A stretch of 45,445 nucleotides of DNA from Candidatus Ligilactobacillus excrementigallinarum. GTDB taxonomy: Bacteria; Bacillota; Bacilli; Lactobacillales; Lactobacillaceae. This document shows, one piece after another, positions 9,449 to 18,316 of this stretch. Numbering within the stretch: the stretch's first letter is position 1; each line of letters opens with the position of its first letter. Under the pieces are notes generated by a model, which was not told the DNA's origin, searched no databases, and saw only the letters and a program-made list of their open reading frames with translations. The DNA lies in assembly GCA_019114385.1 (NCBI GenBank), contig DXFP01000050.1:1-45445 (forward strand), in the 5' to 3' direction. The translations under genes were made by a program, and so were the position numbers.

Positions 9449-11033
9449 TTTTATTCACTCTTTTCTTGATTTTTGTCATCAATTTAATTAATTTTTTACC
9501 GCCAGGAATCAATAGCCATTCTCGAATGGTAAACATCTTTTGGACCAAAATCATTAACACAAATAATCCTGCACCAACTATTATTCCACAAATACTAATC
9601 AGAATCGCCGTCTTTCGTGTAAATGGCAACAACCTTCCAATTCCATGTGTTACACATCCAACACCAATCAACATTACTACAAGCGAAATTATTAATTTAC
9701 GTACAAAACCATCGCCATTGAAAAATAAATTTTTTACTGTGGATGGCAAAGCACATAAAACGATTCCCAATGCTACCAATAAACTTAACACTGTTGAAAC
9801 ACTAGCACCAATAATTCCTAAATGCTGAATTAAAAATGAATTCGTCAATGCTTTGACTGCAACAGCTAAAATTAAACCAAATGCAGTAATTTTAAATTGA
9901 TTTAAGCTTTGCAAAATTGAATTATATGTACTAATTAATGTAATTACTAGCACACTTACTACATATACCGAAATTGTAGTCGATAATGTCGATGTACCAA
10001 ACAGCATCGAATTAATATCCGGCATTAATATAATCATTCCACAGGTTGCCGCTCCCGCAATTGTTGCACTAATCCGCATTAACGTTTTGGCAATTCGTCT
10101 AAAATTAGCCAACTTTCCATTTTGCAATGCGTCTGTTAAGGCCGGCAATAAAGTTGATGAGAAACTCACTGCAACTACCATTCCTAATTGAACAAGCGGT
10201 TGTGCTCGATCATAGGTTCCCTTAATGCTTTTAGCAACCATGGGCGCAACACCGGATGCAATTAAACTATTATTCACGGTAAATGAATCAACTAATTGCA
10301 ATAAAACCATCATTGCTGCAAACAAGCAAATGATTAATCCATCAGAAAATAACCGTTTAGTTAAACTAAAATAACTTTGTTTCTTTTCATGAGGAAATTG
10401 CCAAATGGTTTTCGTATAAAATGAAACAAAATTTAAACTTGCAGCTAATGCGCCAAATGTCGAGCCTAACATCGCCCAAGTTCCCATTCGATATATCGTC
10501 CAATGGCGATGCACTGCTAAAAGAGCAACAAAAATGATTACAAACACGCGTACAAACTGTTCGATAACTTGCGAAATTGCAGTCGGTTTCATATCAAAAA
10601 TTCCTTGATAATAACCGCGTCCTACTGCTAAGATCGGCATAAATATAAACATCCATGCTACACTGCGCAATAAAGAAGCCAACTGCGGATCACCCATTAA
10701 AACTGCAATTTGATTCGCAAATAATCGTAAAAATAGCCAGCATGCACCGCCAAAAACCGTTAAAATTACAAATACTTGACGGGACACTTGTAATTTTTCA
10801 CCTGGGCTTTCCTGTTCTGCGATCAATTTCGAAATAAAGACTGGAAATCCAGTTAAAGCAAAGGTCATTCCAATTCCATATATTGGGTAAACCTGCTGAT
10901 AAACATAAAATCCAGTATTGCCAACTAAATTTTCAAATGGAATCCGATAGCAAGCACTTAACACTTTAGCAATCAATGATGCTAATGATAAAATTAACGC
11001 TCCGTGCATGACGGTTTTCATTTTATTTTTCAT
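9435..11033 (-). CDS. yabM: MATE/MOP-superfamily flippase-like membrane protein (YabM family)
   Basis: The 532-residue polytopic protein has about 14 membrane segments throughout. It belongs to the polysaccharide-exporter (SpoVB/MurJ-like) family: LSLASLIAKVLSACYRIPFE at the N-terminus, YQVYPIYGIGMTFALTG-type sequence near residue 48, and GRGYYQGIFDMKPTAISQVIEQ near residue 138. Relatives flip lipid-linked wall precursors across the membrane. Whether this one carries lipid II or another substrate cannot be decided. It overlaps mfd by 11 bp and rqcP by 14 bp. Confidence 0.9.
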   Translation of the reverse strand: MKNKMKTVMHGALILSLASLIAKVLSACYRIPFENLVGNTGFYVYQQVYPIYGIGMTFALTGFPVFISKLIAEQESPGEKLQVSRQVFVILTVFGGACWLFLRLFANQIAVLMGDPQLASLLRSVAWMFIFMPILAVGRGYYQGIFDMKPTAISQVIEQFVRVFVIIFVALLAVHRHWTIYRMGTWAMLGSTFGALAASLNFVSFYTKTIWQFPHEKKQSYFSLTKRLFSDGLIICLFAAMMVLLQLVDSFTVNNSLIASGVAPMVAKSIKGTYDRAQPLVQLGMVVAVSFSSTLLPALTDALQNGKLANFRRIAKTLMRISATIAGAATCGMIILMPDINSMLFGTSTLSTTISVYVVSVLVITLISTYNSILQSLNQFKITAFGLILAVAVKALTNSFLIQHLGIIGASVSTVLSLLVALGIVLCALPSTVKNLFFNGDGFVRKLIISLVVMLIGVGCVTHGIGRLLPFTRKTAILISICGIIVGAGLFVLMILVQKMFTIREWLLIPGGKKLIKLMTKIKKRVNKIAIR

Positions 11034-14000
11034 GGACCTGCTCCTGTTCCATGATCAACTGTGCTAAATTCTTCAATAAATCTTGAATTTGTAAAATAAT
11101 CTGATTAATAGACTGCTGATCTTTTTTATTAATTATAATCTTCATTTGTGAATTTTCAACATTCAACTGGGTTGACAAACTGGTCTTAGCAACATTTTCC
11201 AAAAATTGCTGTCCGGTAATTTTATCAGTTGCTTTTGCGGAAAATTCAAGCGTAATCTGATTCTTTTTTTGATAAATTTGGGTTACCCATGCTCGATCGG
11301 CATACATTTTCATTAATCCCAATTCCAATAAGTTTGAAACTTCGTCCGGATATTCGCCAAACCGATCAAGAATGTCATCTTGAACTTCTTGATACTGTTC
11401 AAAACTATTAAATTGGCGAATTCGTTTGTAAATCTCAATTTTTTGTTGTTCGTCATCAATATATGAATCTGGGATATAGGCTTCAACATCCAAATTAATT
11501 TCTGCATCCGTCTTAATGACTTGTTTCAAACCTCGTTTCCGTGCTACCGCTTCATTTAACATTTGAGTATATAAATCATATCCGACTGAATCAATAAATC
11601 CATGCTGTTGTTTTCCTAACAAATTACCTGCTCCGCGAATTGCTAAATCCCGCATTGCAATTTTAAATCCTGATCCTAACTCTGTGAAATCTTTAATTGC
11701 TTCTAATCGTTTTTCGCTTACCTCAGTTAGCACTTTATTTGGACGATACATAAAATATGCATACGCTACCCGATTAGAGCGCCCAACCCGTCCACGTAAT
11801 TGGTAAAGTTGAGCTAAGCCCATTTGATCAGCATTTTCTACAAACAAAGTATTAGCGTTCGGAATATCCACTCCTGTTTCAATGATAGTGGTTGTTACCA
11901 ACACATCATAGTCTCCGTGGATAAAGTCCATCAAAATCTTCTCCATTTGATTTTCTGTCATTTGTCCATGAATATAGGTGATGCGTGCTTCCGGTACAAT
12001 TGCTTGCAGCGTCGAAACAACTTTTTCAATGTCCTTTACTCGATTATGCAAATAAAAAACTTGTCCATGACGTTCAATTTCCCGCCGAATTCCATTCGCA
12101 ATTACTTGATAATCTTGTTCCATCACGTAAGTTTGAATTGGATAACGATCAACTGGGGCAGTTTCAATCACTGACAAATCACGCACACCAAGCATTGACA
12201 TGTTCAATGTTCGCGGAATTGGAGTTGCGGTTAATGTTAAAACATCCACCGTTGACTTTAACTGTTTCAAACGTTCTTTGTGTTTAACTCCGAAGCGCTG
12301 CTCTTCATCAATAATTAATAACCCTAAATCTTTAAACTTAACATCTTTAGATAATAAACGATGAGTACCTACTACAATATCACATTTCCCAGTTGCTAAA
12401 TTTTCGAGCACTTGTTTAGTTTCTTGCGGCGTATTAAACCGTGATAAAATGCCAATTTCAACCGGAAAATCTTCAAACCGCTGCAGCATTGTGTCGTAAT
12501 GTTGTTGCGCCAAAACCGTTGTAGGCACTAAAAAAGCAACCTGCTTGCCCGCTTCAACCGCTTTAAATGCAGCACGCAAAGCAACTTCGGTTTTTCCATA
12601 TCCAACATCCCCGATTAATAAACGATCCATTGGATGAGGACTTTCCATATCCTTCTTAATTTCGACCGTACTGCGTAATTGATCAGGGGTTTCAGTATAT
12701 GGAAAGGCGTCCTCGAATTCCTTTTGGTAACTGTCATCTTTAGGAAAAGCATATCCTTTTTCTGCTTCCCGAGCAGCATATAAATCAACTAATTCATCTG
12801 CAATATCTTCAATTTTATTTGCAACTCGAGCCTTAGTTTTATGCCACTCCGTTCCGCCTAACTTGTTAACATGCGGTGTTTGAGCTTCTGAAGAAACATA
12901 TTTTTGAACGCGATCTAACTGAGTAACTGGAACATAAAGCAACGCACCTTTTTGGTATTCTAAGGTTAAGTAATCTTGGTGTTTACCATCCACTTCCATT
13001 GTTTTAATTCCCAAAAAACGACCAATCCCATGATTAACATGAACTACATAGTCGCCTTCTTTAAGCTCAGTATAACTTCTAAGGCGCTCAGCATTATCCA
13101 TTGTTAAGCGTTTAGCTCTTTTTTTCGTAGCCTTCGCAAATAGTTCAGTTTCAGTTAATACAACTAATTTACTGCTTGGAATTTCAAATCCTACGTGTAA
13201 GCTACCCTTCACAATCTGCAGTATTCCCTGTTGAATTGCATCCAATTGTGTCATAATATTTGGAATTTCAAAATCATCCAGAGTTTGTGAAATCTTAGTT
13301 AGACGTTCTTCATCCTGAATCATTAAAACTACTGTCTGGTTTTGTTTTGTCCAACGCCGTGCTTCTGTTTTCAATAATGGCATTTGACTAAAAAATTGTT
13401 GCACTGGTCGCACTTTAATTTCATCATGACTTGCAAATTTTAATCTGCCAAGTCCCTTTTTAAATAGTGACATAAAGATACTGTTGATGGAAGTTTCGCG
13501 CACAATTTTACGAGTGTCGAATCCTAAACTAATTTGTTTAAATAACGGTGCAATTTCTGGTTTTTCCGCTAGCCACGCCGTTTCATTCTGCACGATTTCA
13601 TCTGTTTTTTCCAAAATTTTAGCATAGTCATCTAAAATCAATAATCCATCTTGCCCTAAGTAATCTAAAAGCGTGTTCTTTTCTGGGTATAATACCTGTG
13701 CAAAAATTCGTTGTTCAGAAAGTAAAGTGCCCTCATTCCAAGTTTGACTAACATTTTGAACCGCCGTTAATAAAGCTTGTTGTTCTTCGTCATCTAGTTT
13801 GTTAGCAATTTGTTGAGCCAGTTTAGTTAAATCTTTTGCTCCCGCTTTTAAGGTTGATTGATTATGCAATAAATCTGTTGCTGGTAAAATTTCAACCTGC
13901 TCAATTTCAGTTAAACTGCGCTGACTTCCAATCTCAAAATAACGAATTGAATCGATTTCAGTATCAAACAAATCAATTCGAATTGGTAATTCATGATTTA

Positions 14001-14550
14001 ATGCATAGATATCTAAAATTGAGCCCCGCAAAGCAAAATCACCTGGACGATCAACTAACTTTTGACGCTGATATCCCATTTCAACTAATGATTGAGCTGT
14101 TTTTTCCAAATCAATTTCTGTCGCCGTTTTAAAACTTAGCATTGCCTTTTGCCAAGTTGAAACTGCGGGTAATCTTCTGCGTAATCCTGAAGCACTTGTA
14201 ACTACAATTTTATTTTCATGCTTAACTAAAGCACTTAAAGCACGCACTCTTTGACTTTGAAAATCAGGTGAACTAGTAGCAATTTCTGTAGCTACCAATT
14301 CTTCTACTGGAAAAAGCTGAACCTGATCCTCATTTAAAACATTTGATAAATCACTTACCAAATCTTGGGCCGCCGTAATTGTATCAGTGACTACTAAAAC
14401 AGGTTGTGCTTTAGTTTGCAATAAATTTTTTAATAATAAACTTTTGGCAGAACCTAAAATTCCTGTTAACAGATGTCTCCCCGGCTGCGCCAAATTTTGT
14501 GTAAATTGTTGATAATCAGTTGATTTTTCAATTAAATCATCTAAATTCAT
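11023..14550 (-). CDS. mfd: Transcription-repair coupling factor Mfd
   Basis: The 1175-residue DNA translocase removes RNA polymerase stalled at lesions and recruits UvrA. From the N-terminus it has a UvrB-like module (LLTGILGSAKSLLL), then the RNA-polymerase interaction domain starting near LKEGDYVVHVNHGIGRFLGI. The SF2 motor follows, with P-loop GDVGYGKTEVALRA (about residue 650), DEEQ box LIIDEEQRFGV, TATPIPRTLNMS and QLRGRVGRS, and then the C-terminal UvrA-inhibitory domain. A TTG two codons upstream also opens the frame, but AGGAAGAG is correctly spaced only for this ATG. It follows pth closely, as in most Firmicutes. Confidence 0.98.
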   Translation of the reverse strand: MNLDDLIEKSTDYQQFTQNLAQPGRHLLTGILGSAKSLLLKNLLQTKAQPVLVVTDTITAAQDLVSDLSNVLNEDQVQLFPVEELVATEIATSSPDFQSQRVRALSALVKHENKIVVTSASGLRRRLPAVSTWQKAMLSFKTATEIDLEKTAQSLVEMGYQRQKLVDRPGDFALRGSILDIYALNHELPIRIDLFDTEIDSIRYFEIGSQRSLTEIEQVEILPATDLLHNQSTLKAGAKDLTKLAQQIANKLDDEEQQALLTAVQNVSQTWNEGTLLSEQRIFAQVLYPEKNTLLDYLGQDGLLILDDYAKILEKTDEIVQNETAWLAEKPEIAPLFKQISLGFDTRKIVRETSINSIFMSLFKKGLGRLKFASHDEIKVRPVQQFFSQMPLLKTEARRWTKQNQTVVLMIQDEERLTKISQTLDDFEIPNIMTQLDAIQQGILQIVKGSLHVGFEIPSSKLVVLTETELFAKATKKRAKRLTMDNAERLRSYTELKEGDYVVHVNHGIGRFLGIKTMEVDGKHQDYLTLEYQKGALLYVPVTQLDRVQKYVSSEAQTPHVNKLGGTEWHKTKARVANKIEDIADELVDLYAAREAEKGYAFPKDDSYQKEFEDAFPYTETPDQLRSTVEIKKDMESPHPMDRLLIGDVGYGKTEVALRAAFKAVEAGKQVAFLVPTTVLAQQHYDTMLQRFEDFPVEIGILSRFNTPQETKQVLENLATGKCDIVVGTHRLLSKDVKFKDLGLLIIDEEQRFGVKHKERLKQLKSTVDVLTLTATPIPRTLNMSMLGVRDLSVIETAPVDRYPIQTYVMEQDYQVIANGIRREIERHGQVFYLHNRVKDIEKVVSTLQAIVPEARITYIHGQMTENQMEKILMDFIHGDYDVLVTTTIIETGVDIPNANTLFVENADQMGLAQLYQLRGRVGRSNRVAYAYFMYRPNKVLTEVSEKRLEAIKDFTELGSGFKIAMRDLAIRGAGNLLGKQQHGFIDSVGYDLYTQMLNEAVARKRGLKQVIKTDAEINLDVEAYIPDSYIDDEQQKIEIYKRIRQFNSFEQYQEVQDDILDRFGEYPDEVSNLLELGLMKMYADRAWVTQIYQKKNQITLEFSAKATDKITGQQFLENVAKTSLSTQLNVENSQMKIIINKKDQQSINQIILQIQDLLKNLAQLIMEQEQVHEK

Positions 14551-14563
14551 TAGCAATCTCTTC

Positions 14564-15121
14564 CTAATTAAATTTGTTCATTGCCTTCATAAAATCATCC
14601 GTTTTGATCCAATATTCAATTGCATCTACTGCTTTATCTCTCCCAGCTTCAAATTGCGGCTTTTCTGTCGGAGTAAACCTTCCTAAAACCCAATCTACAA
14701 CTGTCATAATTTGAGGATGATCAATTCCAACTTTTACGCGTTTAAAAGTAGAAGTTCCTACATGCTGAATAATACTTTTAATTCCATTGTGTCCTCCAGC
14801 TGAACCTTTTTGGCGTAACCGTACCCGACCCACTTCCATGTCTAAATCATCTTGAATAATCAAAATATCTTCTGGATTGATTTTATAAAAATCCATCAAG
14901 GGACGCACTGCACGTCCCGATTCATTCATAAAGGTTTCAGGCTTTACCAATAATACTTTTTCACCATCAATCATTCCTGAACCAATTAATGCTTCATCTT
15001 TTTCTTTATTAAATTCAATTCCATTTCGTTGTGCTAGTTCATCGATTACCATAAAGCCTGTGTTATGACGAGTATTATCATACCGTGAACCAATATTTCC
15101 TAAACCAACAATCATTTTCAT
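14564..15121 (-). CDS. pth: Peptidyl-tRNA hydrolase
   Basis: The 185-residue enzyme recycles peptidyl-tRNA released by abortive translation. Recognisable motifs are MKMIVGLGNIGSRYDNTRHN with the catalytic His in TRHNTGFMV, KPETFMNESGRAV, and IIQDDLDMEVGRVRLRQKGS with GGHNGIKSI. A longer frame opens 5 codons upstream without a Shine-Dalgarno site, whereas GGAAG lies 8 bases before the ATG used here and gives the family's usual length. It heads the pth-mfd-yabM cluster. A weak promoter may lie at about 15140-15175; the repeat element further upstream carries a terminator pointing at this gene. Confidence 0.97.
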   Translation of the reverse strand: MKMIVGLGNIGSRYDNTRHNTGFMVIDELAQRNGIEFNKEKDEALIGSGMIDGEKVLLVKPETFMNESGRAVRPLMDFYKINPEDILIIQDDLDMEVGRVRLRQKGSAGGHNGIKSIIQHVGTSTFKRVKVGIDHPQIMTVVDWVLGRFTPTEKPQFEAGRDKAVDAIEYWIKTDDFMKAMNKFN

Positions 15122-15169
15122 AAGATCAACTTCCATTCTAATTATTTAAATACACTAAAAAGAGAAAAT

Positions 15170-15313
15170 GTGATAAACGGGGATGCTACAAGAAAAAACG
15201 TCGAATTACATAGTATTGATTCAGAGATTTTTGAATTTACAGACATGCCCGTTTGTTTTTAACCCGGTTATACGGATACAAAAATTAAGGCTGGACTTAT
15301 GTCACAACCTTTC
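15170..15313. repeat. Composite hairpin-terminator repeat, copy A (pth-cbpA divergent gap)
   Basis: The hairpin arms CGGGGATG (15178-15185) and CATGCCCG (15244-15251) pair with one mismatch. The interior (GAATTACATAG, TTTTTGAATTTACAGACATGCCCG) and the tail AACCCGGTTATACGGATAC match the other copies. It ends in the shared terminator AAGGCTG/CAACCTT with loop GACTTATGTCA (15287-15311). It fills much of the 334-bp gap between two divergent genes, where a terminator is unexpected. The remainder of the gap holds the cbpA promoter and a plain AT-rich stretch. Confidence 0.75.
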
Positions 15314-15406
15314 TTCCACTTATTAACTCGAAACTAAGTATAGCATATTTTCTCTCAAAGAGATTGTGGAATGTTCGATTAGAGGTTTCTTAGAAACTGA
15401 TTAATA

Positions 15407-15415
15407 TGTTATGAT
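15407..15415 (+). promoter_or_regulatory. Extended -10 promoter for cbpA
   Basis: TGTTATGAT gives the TGn extension and a 5/6 -10, about 40 bases before the cbpA start. The -35 is weak. Confidence 0.5.
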
Positions 15416-15455
15416 ATAACTTGAGATTTTAAATGTAGATTCTAGGAGAAATATA

Positions 15456-16091
15456 ATGATTTTAAAAGAGATTGTTAAACCTAAAAATGAATTGACTACA
15501 ATTGATGAAGGTGCATCTTTAACTGAAGCATTGTCAATTCTTGAAGACTCTGGTTTTAGATGTGTCCCAGTGCTTGATAAGACTGGCAAAATCTTTCGTG
15601 GAAATATTTATAAAATGCATATTTATCGCCATAAATCTCGCGGTGGAGATATGAATTTACCAGTGACAAGTTTATTGAAAAATGCCACTAAATTTATTTC
15701 GCTAGATTCTGCTTTCTTCAACATCTTCTTTACCATCAAGGACTTGCCTTATATTACTGTTTTAGATGAGAATAATCATTTTTATGGAATATTAACGCAC
15801 AGTAGTTTGCTAAATATGCTTTCTCAATCTTGGAACGTCAATAATGGAAGTTTTGTACTAACTATTCTTTCAAATGGCGATCGAGGCGACTTAGCTAAGA
15901 TTTCAAAAATTATTACCCGCTATACCTCAATTGCGAGTTGTATTTCGCTTGATTTGCATGAAAGCAATAATATTCAACGAATTCTATTTACATTACCTTC
16001 AGAAGTCGACGAACATAAATTACGCCGTATTGTAGCAAGTTTAAAGCGGAACAAATTTAAAGTTGCAGAAATTGAAGATTTACATGCTTAA
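15456..16091 (+). CDS. cbpA: CBS-ACT domain protein, probable c-di-AMP-binding CbpA
   Basis: The 211-residue protein has two CBS motifs (about residues 1-60 and 70-130) followed by an ACT-like domain (about 135-210: FVLTILSNGDRGDLAKISKIITRY). The order and size match the Listeria CbpA type of cyclic-di-AMP-binding protein, whose downstream role is poorly defined. Ligand binding here is inferred from the family only. It is one of three plus-strand genes, preceded by AGGAG and an extended -10. It converges on mazF, with a shared terminator between them. Confidence 0.7.
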   Translation: MILKEIVKPKNELTTIDEGASLTEALSILEDSGFRCVPVLDKTGKIFRGNIYKMHIYRHKSRGGDMNLPVTSLLKNATKFISLDSAFFNIFFTIKDLPYITVLDENNHFYGILTHSSLLNMLSQSWNVNNGSFVLTILSNGDRGDLAKISKIITRYTSIASCISLDLHESNNIQRILFTLPSEVDEHKLRRIVASLKRNKFKVAEIEDLHA

Positions 16092-16129
16092 AATTAACTA
16101 GTGATAAGGCTGTTGACAAAGTGCAAAAA

Positions 16130-16156
16130 AAAGGCTGGACTTTTGTCACAGCCTTT
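16130..16156. terminator. Bidirectional terminator between cbpA and mazF (conserved-loop family)
   Basis: AAAGGCTG (16130-16137) pairs perfectly with CAGCCTTT (16149-16156). An inner GAC/GTC closes a tetraloop. T-rich flanks on the right and an A-run on the left let it serve both convergent genes. Just before it, GGCTGTTGACAAAGTGCAAAA resembles the outer end of the composite repeat, so this may be a deletion derivative. Confidence 0.9.
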
Positions 16157-16160
16157 CTTT

Positions 16161-16523
16161 TTATTTATGTAAATTAGCCAAGCCTAAACTAACTTTCAAA
16201 GCTTGGTCAACCTGTTCCATTATTTCAGAACTTAAATGCGTCACTTTCTGACGTAATCTTTTTTTATCAATTGTTCGAATCTGTTCAAGTAAAATTACTG
16301 AATCTTTTTCCAATCCATTCTCAGACTTCTTTACTGCCACATGCGTTTGCATCTTAGGTTTGGTAATCCGAGAAGTAATCGCCGCAATGATCACTGTCGG
16401 GCTGAAGCGATTCCCAATATTATTTTGAATAACTAAAACTGGTCGTAATCCGCCTTGTTCAGAACCGACAACTGGGGACAACTCGGCATAAAAAATATCG
16501 CCTCGTTTGAGTTGTGCTTTCAT
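16161..16523 (-). CDS. mazF: MazF/EndoA (PemK) family mRNA interferase
   Basis: The 120-residue product closely matches Bacillus EndoA (NdoA), a sequence-specific endoribonuclease toxin. It shows [41 protein letters not shown] and [17 protein letters not shown]. The catalytic pair R and T (equivalent to R25 and T48 of EndoA) are kept at R27 and T50. It is the last gene of the murF-cshA-acpS-alr-orf-mazF operon, 20 bp after the small ORF. The alr-antitoxin-mazF order is common in Firmicutes, so the preceding ORF occupies the antitoxin position although it does not look like the usual antitoxin. Confidence 0.95.
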   Translation of the reverse strand: MKAQLKRGDIFYAELSPVVGSEQGGLRPVLVIQNNIGNRFSPTVIIAAITSRITKPKMQTHVAVKKSENGLEKDSVILLEQIRTIDKKRLRQKVTHLSSEIMEQVDQALKVSLGLANLHK

Positions 16524-16543
16524 TTCGGCGCTCCTATCTAGTT

Positions 16544-16795
16544 TTAACCAATTCGTTTAATGCGATTTTGACATTCTTGTTCACATTGTTGAAATTCAGC
16601 GCAAATATGCTGATTTAAAGTACTCATTTGAGCATAACCTGCAATCATTTCCTCTAAAGAAGATTGATGTTCTAAAATATACACTGCAATTTTAGGTTCT
16701 TGCTTAATTTGTTCAATTGAAATTGAATAATAATCACAATATGCTTGCAAATTTTCACAAGTCAACACTCGGTTTAATGCTTGCTTTGCGTCCAT
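16544..16795 (-). CDS. Small unknown protein in the antitoxin position beside mazF
   Basis: The 83-residue product is not one I recognise. It is mostly helical by composition, acidic to neutral, glutamine-rich, and has five cysteines (two in CEQEC near the C-terminus). It lacks the ribbon-helix-helix N-terminus (basic beta-strand then two helices) of typical EndoAI/MazE antitoxins. GGAGGT, overlapping the alr stop, is 7 bases from the chosen ATG; longer frames start upstream at ATG and TTG. Position between alr and mazF suggests a MazF partner, but that is context only. It could also be an unrelated conserved lactobacillar protein. Confidence 0.7.
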   Translation of the reverse strand: MDAKQALNRVLTCENLQAYCDYYSISIEQIKQEPKIAVYILEHQSSLEEMIAGYAQMSTLNQHICAEFQQCEQECQNRIKRIG

Positions 16796-16809
16796 TTCAA
16801 CAACCTCCA

Positions 16810-17937
16810 TCAATTGCTTTTATAAAACCGCGGAACTCGTTGTGCAATTGAGCACACAATTTCATAATGAATTGTTCCGGCATAATCAGCTGCATCTTGT
16901 GCCGTCTTTATTTTACCATGATTTTCACCAATCAGGGTAACGCGTTTGCCAATTGGCATTTCGTGCGGTAATCGAATCATAAATTGATCCATACAAATTC
17001 GACCAACAATTTCACATTCTTGCCCGTCTACTAAGACAGTTGAACCTTGCATTCGCCGCAACCAGCCATCTGCATAGCCCATCGGAACTGTTCCAATCCA
17101 TTCATCTTTTTCAGCAGTATAAGTTATCCCATAACTGATTGAATCGCCTGGATGAACTTTTTTAACTGCAACCAATTCACTTTCTAAAGCAAATGCCGGC
17201 TTAATTTGCATATCAGCTGGCAAAGCAACTTCTTTTCCAGAAGGATTCAAACCATACATGCCAATTCCTAGGCGTACCAAATTGCCGCCGCATTGACGAT
17301 GCCAAATTGAAGCTGCTGAATTAGCAACATGTACATATTTTGGTCGCTGTTCAACTACGGTCATCAAATCGTGAAACTTGTGTAGTTGACGTTCAAAATA
17401 TGTTGAATCTGCACTATCTGCAGTTGAAAAATGCGTAAAGATTCCTTCAAAATCAAATTGTTCAGGATATTCTTTCAGAAAATCAAGTGCTGCTTTCAAA
17501 TCAGTTTGATTGCGGAAACCGATTCGTCCCATTCCAGTATCCAATGCTAAATGAACTTTAAGTTGAGCATGCTTTTGAGCTAACTTAACTTGAGCTTCCT
17601 TTAAGAAATCTAAATCGCCCACTGCAGTCGATAAATTATATTTTGCCATATATGCTGCTTGTTCGGCTGGAGTTACTCCCAAGATTAAAATTGGTTTAGT
17701 AATTCCTGCTTCACGCAATGCAACCCCTTCATCAATCAATGCTACACAATAGCCATCAACGCCAGCTTCTTGAGCAGCAACTGCTACTGGAATTAAACCA
17801 TGGCTATAAGCATCCGCTTTAACTACTGCAAATAACGCTTGATCTTTTTCCATATGTTTTCGTTCAATTTGAATATTATGCTTAATTGCTCCTAAATCAA
17901 TTTCAGCATAAGTATTTCGATGACGACCAATAATCAT
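16810..17937 (-). CDS. alr: Alanine racemase
   Basis: This 375-residue PLP enzyme makes D-alanine for peptidoglycan and teichoic acids. The PLP lysine is K40 in AVVKADAYSHG. The catalytic tyrosine of the second base is Y269 in DSISYGITYT. Other signatures are LALDTGMGRIGFR, GIFTHFSTAD, ANSAAS and GRICMDQFM. It starts 16 bp after acpS and belongs to the long wall-precursor operon with murF. A single gene of normal length, with no anomalies. Confidence 0.98.
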   Translation of the reverse strand: MIIGRHRNTYAEIDLGAIKHNIQIERKHMEKDQALFAVVKADAYSHGLIPVAVAAQEAGVDGYCVALIDEGVALREAGITKPILILGVTPAEQAAYMAKYNLSTAVGDLDFLKEAQVKLAQKHAQLKVHLALDTGMGRIGFRNQTDLKAALDFLKEYPEQFDFEGIFTHFSTADSADSTYFERQLHKFHDLMTVVEQRPKYVHVANSAASIWHRQCGGNLVRLGIGMYGLNPSGKEVALPADMQIKPAFALESELVAVKKVHPGDSISYGITYTAEKDEWIGTVPMGYADGWLRRMQGSTVLVDGQECEIVGRICMDQFMIRLPHEMPIGKRVTLIGENHGKIKTAQDAADYAGTIHYEIVCSIAQRVPRFYKSN

Positions 17938-17953
17938 AATGAGAAAGTCCTTT

Positions 17954-18316
17954 CTATTTTTGCTCCAAAATTACCTCTGTCATCACTAAATCATCAGTAT
18001 GGGAAATCGAAACATGTGCATTTAAATACTTAGCATACGGATGAACCGTTATTTCCGGCTTTCCCAATTGATTATCAATAATTTCTAAATCATGAAATCC
18101 TACAAATTTGCCAATTCCAGTACCTAAAGCTTTGCTGTAAGATTCCTTTACAGAAAAACGGCCTGCTAAAAACTCATCTTGCCGTTTGGGCGTTAATTTT
18201 TGAAAAACTGCCAATTCATTTGAACTTAACGTCTTCGCTGCAAAGTTAGGATTTTTAACCTGAATTCGGTGAATCCGTTGAATTTCTGTAATATCAATTC
18301 CTAAGCCATAAATCAT
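17954..18316 (-). CDS. acpS: Holo-[acyl-carrier-protein] synthase
   Basis: The 120-residue enzyme transfers 4'-phosphopantetheine from CoA to apo-ACP for fatty-acid synthesis. It has the AcpS signatures [12 protein letters not shown] with the magnesium-binding Asp, and [16 protein letters not shown] with the Glu-Lys active-site pair, followed by [11 protein letters not shown]. The start overlaps the cshA stop by four bases (ATGA), indicating translational coupling. Adjacency to alr is the rule in Bacilli. Confidence 0.97.
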   Translation of the reverse strand: MIYGLGIDITEIQRIHRIQVKNPNFAAKTLSSNELAVFQKLTPKRQDEFLAGRFSVKESYSKALGTGIGKFVGFHDLEIIDNQLGKPEITVHPYAKYLNAHVSISHTDDLVMTEVILEQK

